A DNA stretch of 47,077 bases. Origin: CAYPHJ01 sp964410485. Lineage in GTDB: Bacteria > Desulfobacterota > Binatia > UBA9968. The stretch is taken from NCBI GenBank assembly GCA_964410485.1, contig CAYPHJ010000027.1, positions 1-47,077 on the forward strand. The letters run 5' to 3'. The notes beneath the pieces are model-generated. The model was given only the letters and a program-made list of their open reading frames with translations, did no database searches and had not been told where the DNA came from. The position numbers and the translations under genes were made by a program. Within the stretch, counting starts at the first letter, position 1. Each line of letters begins with the position of its first letter. Shown here piece by piece: positions 42,817 through 47,077 of this stretch.

Positions 42817-43350
42817 GTGAATTGGGTCGATCTCACTCTAATTGCCCTCTTTTCCCTCTTTGGCTTACGGGGTTACTTCAAAGGACTCTTTCGGGAAGTT
42901 TTTTCGCTGGCCGGCCTGGTCGCTGGCTTTATTGTGGCCGTTCGCTACAATGAGTATCTGGCAGCTCCTTTGGAATTCTACTGGGAGGCGCCTCCCGTAC
43001 TTCACAAAGCCATCGCCTTCGTGGCGATTTTCTTCATGATCTATTTTATTTGTAGCTTGTTCGGTGGCGTGCTGCACCGCCTGGAAAAAACTTTCTTTCT
43101 TCAAACCTTCAACCGTGTTGGCGGGGTTGTCATTGGAATCGGCAAAGGAGCGGCGATCCTCGCCTTCGTGTTTTTCATGTTGGTTTCGACCTCCTGGGTT
43201 TCGGTGGAGACGAAGGACAAGATGGAGGCCTCCTATCTGGCAACACCCCTGGCGCGATTGGGGGAGAGTATTGTGCAACTCGGCAGGGAAACACTTTTCC
43301 GCGACTCGCCGGGCAAGGCCCTTAGCAGGTCCGGACGCCGATTCGCCTAA
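42817..43350 (+). CDS. cvpA: CvpA-family membrane protein
   Basis: A 177-residue inner-membrane protein with four hydrophobic segments (LTLIALFSLFGLRGYFKGLF, LAGLVAGFIVAVRY, AIAFVAIFFMIYFICSLF, VVIGIGKGAAILAFVFFMLV). The family is linked to colicin V production and envelope homeostasis, with unknown biochemistry. The start is GTG 42817 without a strong ribosome-binding site. It ends nine bases before dnaG. Confidence 0.9.
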   Translation: MNWVDLTLIALFSLFGLRGYFKGLFREVFSLAGLVAGFIVAVRYNEYLAAPLEFYWEAPPVLHKAIAFVAIFFMIYFICSLFGGVLHRLEKTFFLQTFNRVGGVVIGIGKGAAILAFVFFMLVSTSWVSVETKDKMEASYLATPLARLGESIVQLGRETLFRDSPGKALSRSGRRFA

Positions 43351-43359
43351 AACCGGCGT

Positions 43360-45159
43360 ATGATCCAGCAAAACAAAATTCGAGAGGTGCGCGATCGAGC
43401 CTCGATCGTCGAGGTCATATCGGATTACGTCACGCTTAAAAAAGCCGGTCGCAACCACATCGGGATTTGCCCATTTCATGCCGAAAATACACCATCATTT
43501 ACCGTCAGCGAGGAGAAGGGCATTTTTCATTGCTTTGGCTGCCAGCTCGGGGGCAGTGTTTTCGATTTTTTGATGCGGCACGACCAGCTTTCGTTTCCCG
43601 AAGCAGTTGAACGTGTTGCCAAGCGCTACGGCCTCGTGGTCGAACGCATCGCTCGAGCAGACGGCGTGCGCCAGGCCGGAGTGAAAGAAGGCCTGTACCG
43701 TGTCAATGAGATCGCGGCGGCGAATTATCACAGAATCCTTCTTGACCATCATGAGGGGAAACAGGCTTTGGCCTATCTGAAGGGACGGGGTGTGGATGAA
43801 GCCATGGTGCGTCGTTTTATGCTCGGCTATGCGCCGCAAAGGAGTTCGGGGTTGCTCGATCTATTGCACAGGGAAAAGGGATCGATCGAAGCCGCTCTGC
43901 AGTTGGGCTTGATTGGCCGACGAGATCCTCAGGGCTTACACGAGAAGTTCTTTTCGCGCGTCATCTTTCCCATCATTGATGCGGCTGGAAAGGTCGTCGG
44001 CTTCGGCGGGCGCGTCCTGAATAACGGCCTGCCGAAATATCTAAACTCCAGCGATACGCCATTGTTCCGCAAAGGCTCAACGCTCTACGGGCTGTACCAG
44101 GCCCGAGAGGGTATCCGTAAAGCGGATCGTGTTGTCATTGTGGAAGGATATTTGGACGCCCTTGCGTTATCTCAATTTGATCTCCCTTACGTTGTCGCCA
44201 CTCTGGGAACTGCTCTCACTTTCGATCATGTCCGACTCTTGTCCCGCTACACGAAGAATATCATAGCCTTGTTCGATGGCGATGATGCGGGACGAAAAGC
44301 CGCTGCGCGGAGTTTCGAAATATTCGCTGAAGGCGGAATCCTGGCGCAAGCCGCCTTTTTGCCGAAGGGAGAAGATCCTGATACGTTTGTCCGCAGGCGA
44401 GGCAGGGCAGCGCTGGAGGCGGTACTGGCGGAGGCTGTACCACTGGCGGACTATTATTTTTCCTGGTTGGAAGAGCGGCATGGCAAAAGCATGGAGGGAA
44501 AGAGCCAGACCGCGGGGGAAATCAGCCGGCTGCTGTTGAAGATCCACAACCCATTTGAAATTGATTTGTTGGTACGGCGCGCGGTAGACAGGCTGGGGAT
44601 TCGGGAAGAAACGCTACGGCGGGCTCCCCCAAGACCGGGCCTACGTCCATCGACGCGGGCCAGTGAAATCGCCGCTCCGGCAGGTCCGTCGAGCCGAGAA
44701 GATGTTGCGCAACGCTCGTTGATCAGCTTGATGCTGAGTTTTCGTGCGGTAATATCGCTTGTGGTGGGGGACGCGGAGTGGCGATTGTGGTTAGAGCCCA
44801 AATGGCAAGAGCTGGTTGATGTGATTAGCGCGGAGTGGCGGGAACAGGGACAGGTGGATTTGTTCCGTGTCAACCAAAAGTTATCTTCCGCCAGGGCGTC
44901 TGAAATTTCGGCGTTGGCTCTGGAAGGGGAAAATATCTCGCAGGCAGAGTGTGACAAGATCGCAGCGGATTGCATCGCCCATCTGCGCCGAAGATACCTC
45001 AGAAATCTGGAACAAAAGCTAAGAACGGCAATTCGCGCGGCCGAGGAACAAAAAGACGAGAAAGCGAAGAGAGAGAGGATATTGGAATGGCAAGACGTCG
45101 TACGAAAGGAACGCCAACTAAAACACTCAAGCTCCGCCCCGAAAATTCCCTTTCCGTGA
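43360..45159 (+). CDS. dnaG: DNA primase
   Basis: A 599-residue primase that makes RNA primers for replication. The N-terminal zinc domain has CPFHAENTPSF and FHCFGC. The Toprim domain carries VVIVEGYLDALALSQ and the acidic pair in LFDGDDAGRKAA. The C-terminal 150 residues are a helical DnaB-binding domain. The ATG at 43360 gives the usual opening MIQQNKIREVRDRASIVEVI but has no clear ribosome-binding site. The 3' end overlaps the favoured rpoD start by 73 bases. Confidence 0.96.
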   Translation: MIQQNKIREVRDRASIVEVISDYVTLKKAGRNHIGICPFHAENTPSFTVSEEKGIFHCFGCQLGGSVFDFLMRHDQLSFPEAVERVAKRYGLVVERIARADGVRQAGVKEGLYRVNEIAAANYHRILLDHHEGKQALAYLKGRGVDEAMVRRFMLGYAPQRSSGLLDLLHREKGSIEAALQLGLIGRRDPQGLHEKFFSRVIFPIIDAAGKVVGFGGRVLNNGLPKYLNSSDTPLFRKGSTLYGLYQAREGIRKADRVVIVEGYLDALALSQFDLPYVVATLGTALTFDHVRLLSRYTKNIIALFDGDDAGRKAAARSFEIFAEGGILAQAAFLPKGEDPDTFVRRRGRAALEAVLAEAVPLADYYFSWLEERHGKSMEGKSQTAGEISRLLLKIHNPFEIDLLVRRAVDRLGIREETLRRAPPRPGLRPSTRASEIAAPAGPSSREDVAQRSLISLMLSFRAVISLVVGDAEWRLWLEPKWQELVDVISAEWREQGQVDLFRVNQKLSSARASEISALALEGENISQAECDKIAADCIAHLRRRYLRNLEQKLRTAIRAAEEQKDEKAKRERILEWQDVVRKERQLKHSSSAPKIPFP

Positions 45160-46958
45160 AATCGGCCAGGCCGGTCTCCCCTCTTCCCGAGGAACCGGAG
45201 CGAAAAAATATGAAGGAGGTCAAAAAGCTCATCGATCTGGGCAAGGAGAAGGGTTATTTGACCTACGACGATGTCAACGACATGCTCCCGGCCGAGGTTG
45301 TCTCGCCCGACCAGATCGACGATGTGATGTCCATCTTTGGCGAGATGGACATTGAGGTTGTCGATGCCAATCAGCGGGTGAGTCTGGGGACAACCGCCGA
45401 TGATCTGGTGGAGGAAGAAGAGGATGAGAAAGAGATCGACGGTGACGTCGAAGGCGATATGGTGGGCAAGACCGGCGATCCTGTCCGTATGTATCTGCGC
45501 GAAATGGGAACGGTATCGCTGCTGAGTCGGGAGGGCGAGGTCGAGATTGCAAAGAAAATAGAACAAGGGGAAAAGCAGGTCATCGACGAGGTTCTATCGA
45601 GCCCTCTGGCGTTGAGTTACGTGTTGGACCTCGGCCAGAAAATCGCAAATCATGAGATTCGAGTGCGGGAAATCATCAAGGAAGATGGCGAGGACGACGC
45701 AGAGTACCTGGAGGAAGAAGAAGTCCATGAAAAGCGCTTACTCGATCAAATTAGCAAGATTCGGCGCACAGCCCACGAGTGCGACAAATTGAAGAGGCAG
45801 CTGGAGAGCAAGCGGGTTTCCAGTCAGCGTCACCAAGCCTTGTGCGAAGCGCAGGCCAGATACCAAGAGAAGATTGTCAACGGGCTAAAGGCTCTTCAGC
45901 TGAACCGCCGGCAAACTGAGACCATTGCGGACGGTCTAAAAAAGGCAATGGATCGAATGCAGACTCTGGAGAGACGCATTAAAGAGTTTGAACAGAAAAC
46001 AGGGAAACCGGCGCCGGAGATTCTTAGACTCGTTTCCAGCCTCAACGGTCGCAAGAAACATTGGAACCGCGTTGTGGGTTCACTCCGGATGGGGCACGAA
46101 GCGATTCTGAGCATGGCCGAAGAGATCAAGAATGCTCGTCGTGACATCCGGCGCATCGAAAAGGATCTTGAGATTTCCGCCGAAGAGATCAAGCGCCGAG
46201 TTTGGTCCATCATCGCGGGAGAGACCAAGGCAAATTTGGCTAAAAAGGAGCTCATCGAAGCCAACCTGCGCCTGGTGGTCAGCATTGCGAAAAAATATAC
46301 CAATCGAGGCCTGCAGTTTCTGGATCTGATTCAGGAGGGCAATATCGGCCTGATGAAAGCCGTGGACAAATTCGAATACCAGCGCGGCTACAAATTCTCG
46401 ACCTATGCGACCTGGTGGATCCGCCAGGCGATTACCCGTGCGATTGCCGATCAGGCGCGAACCATACGTATCCCCGTTCACATGATCGAGACAATCAACA
46501 AATTGATCCGCACGTCGCGCTACCTGGTCCAAGAAATCGGTCGCGAGCCGACGCCGGAAGAGATCGCCAGCAAGATGGAAATTCCTCTCGACAAAGTCCG
46601 CAAGGTGCTAAAAATCGCAAAAGAGCCCATCTCGTTGGAGACTCCCGTCGGCGAGGAAGAAGACAGCCATCTCGGCGATTTTATCGAGGACAAGAGGATC
46701 ATTACCCCTTCCGATGCAGTGGTCAACATCAATCTGCAGGAACAGACGCGTAAAGTCTTGGCGACGCTTACACCCCGGGAAGAACAGGTACTACGGATGC
46801 GCTTCGGCATAGGCGAAAAGTCGGATCATACACTTGAGGAAGTTGGGCAAAAGTTCACGGTTACACGAGAGCGAATTCGGCAAATTGAAGCCAAAGCGTT
46901 GCGCAAACTTAGACATCCCAGCCGGAGCAAGCGGCTCAAAAGCTTCATGGAAAGCTGA
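45087..46958 (+). CDS. rpoD: RNA polymerase primary sigma factor (sigma-70)
   Basis: About 623 residues. Region 1.1 (LIDLGKEKGYLTYDDVNDML), 1.2 (DPVRMYLREMGTVSLLSREG), the 2.x core (KFSTYATWWIRQAITRAIAD), 3 and 4.2 (TLEEVGQKFTVTRERIRQIE) are all present, with a helical non-conserved segment in between. ATG 45087, after AGAGAGGA, adds a basic, proline-rich tail of 41 residues and overlaps dnaG by 73 bases. ATG 45210, after ACCGGAG, would avoid the overlap and start at MKEVKKLIDLG. The choice is unsettled. It is the housekeeping sigma factor and is followed 42 bases later by a tRNA. Confidence 0.95.
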   Translation: MARRRTKGTPTKTLKLRPENSLSVKSARPVSPLPEEPERKNMKEVKKLIDLGKEKGYLTYDDVNDMLPAEVVSPDQIDDVMSIFGEMDIEVVDANQRVSLGTTADDLVEEEEDEKEIDGDVEGDMVGKTGDPVRMYLREMGTVSLLSREGEVEIAKKIEQGEKQVIDEVLSSPLALSYVLDLGQKIANHEIRVREIIKEDGEDDAEYLEEEEVHEKRLLDQISKIRRTAHECDKLKRQLESKRVSSQRHQALCEAQARYQEKIVNGLKALQLNRRQTETIADGLKKAMDRMQTLERRIKEFEQKTGKPAPEILRLVSSLNGRKKHWNRVVGSLRMGHEAILSMAEEIKNARRDIRRIEKDLEISAEEIKRRVWSIIAGETKANLAKKELIEANLRLVVSIAKKYTNRGLQFLDLIQEGNIGLMKAVDKFEYQRGYKFSTYATWWIRQAITRAIADQARTIRIPVHMIETINKLIRTSRYLVQEIGREPTPEEIASKMEIPLDKVRKVLKIAKEPISLETPVGEEEDSHLGDFIEDKRIITPSDAVVNINLQEQTRKVLATLTPREEQVLRMRFGIGEKSDHTLEEVGQKFTVTRERIRQIEAKALRKLRHPSRSKRLKSFMES

Positions 46959-47000
46959 TTCGTGATCTTTAAGCACCCCGCCAGTTGACCTAATCCTTAC

Positions 47001-47075
47001 GGGCCCATAGCTCAGTTTGGTTAGAGCCACCGGCTCATAACCGGTTGGTCCCTGGTTCGAATCCAGGTGGGCCCA
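47001..47075 (+). tRNA. tRNA with CAU anticodon (tRNA-Ile2 or elongator tRNA-Met)
   Basis: A complete cloverleaf: acceptor GGGCCCA/TGGGCCC, D arm GCTC/GAGC, anticodon stem ACCGG/CCGGT with loop CTCATAA (anticodon CAT), T arm CCTGG/CCAGG with TTCGAAT, discriminator A. The 1-72 pair is a normal G-C, so it is not an initiator. The anticodon stem and acceptor resemble the isoleucine tRNA whose C34 becomes lysidine, but an elongator methionine tRNA cannot be excluded. CCA is not encoded; the window ends two bases later. Confidence 0.93.
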
Positions 47076-47077
47076 TT

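Noticed and set aside
46985..46990. TTGACC just before the tRNA as a -35 box
   Set aside because: Only ten bases separate it from the mature tRNA, leaving no room for a -10 element; the tRNA is more likely co-transcribed with rpoD.
1..47077. CRISPR arrays, insertion sequences, phage genes or integrases
   Set aside because: No regularly spaced repeats, transposase or integrase motifs, or terminal inverted repeats were seen on either strand, so transfer of the catabolic block is not directly supported.

Overview
The window reads as a scaffold from an uncultivated, probably Gram-negative, soil- or sediment-type bacterium. The order xseA - M23 peptidase - xseB - dxs - tlyA, followed by rpsU - yqeY - cvpA - dnaG - rpoD - tRNA(CAU), resembles deltaproteobacteria-like lineages (Desulfobacterota, Myxococcota or Binatota-type). 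Large families of TctC receptors and dihydroxyphthalate-decarboxylase-like proteins are also common in such metagenome-derived genomes. The taxonomic call is inference; no rRNA gene is present. A run of exactly 100 N (9801-9900) marks an assembly gap.

Bases 1-23,530 form an accessory catabolic and uptake region, entirely on the + strand. In order it holds: a 5'-truncated M24 peptidase homologue; a dihydroxyphthalate-decarboxylase-like protein; a UbiD decarboxylase; two tandem TctC receptors; a three-subunit molybdenum hydroxylase (large, FAD and 2Fe-2S subunits); a gap-broken second decarboxylase-like gene; a Rieske oxygenase; a third decarboxylase-like gene; a split ThDP decarboxylase; a DUF1445 (D-glutamate cyclase-like) and PxpA/YcsF pair; a DapA-like aldolase; an NMT1/SsuA-type ABC importer (binding protein, ATPase, permease); another TctC; a fourth decarboxylase-like gene; a two-domain VOC protein; and the wreck of one more tctC. 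The chemistry suggests uptake, hydroxylation and decarboxylation of aromatic or heteroaromatic acids. The substrate cannot be read from the sequence.

Bases 23,570-29,900 are mixed: a YihY-type membrane protein (- strand), a LOG-family protein, a DUF1932-type dehydrogenase followed by a full-length ThDP enzyme, and a SirB1-like transglutaminase/TPR protein. A large B12-binding radical SAM protein with a duplicated C-terminal helical module lies on the - strand (29,896-32,139). It diverges from the housekeeping block across a promoter-bearing 116-base gap.

Bases 32,256-47,077 are core genes on the + strand. They cover cell division and peptidoglycan remodelling (ftsE, ftsX, an EnvC-like activator, ctpA, then a terminator), exonuclease VII and isoprenoid synthesis (xseA, an M23 peptidase, xseB, dxs, tlyA), and the macromolecular synthesis operon (rpsU, yqeY, cvpA, dnaG, rpoD) ending in a tRNA with a CAU anticodon.

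The most notable points are: four paralogous signal-less decarboxylase/binding-protein-fold genes in separate modules; TctC receptors without any TctA/TctB; a tctC pseudogene whose deletion joint can be read; apparent loss of key active-site residues in the M24 protein and the molybdenum enzyme; and an approximately 72-residue repeat in the radical SAM protein.
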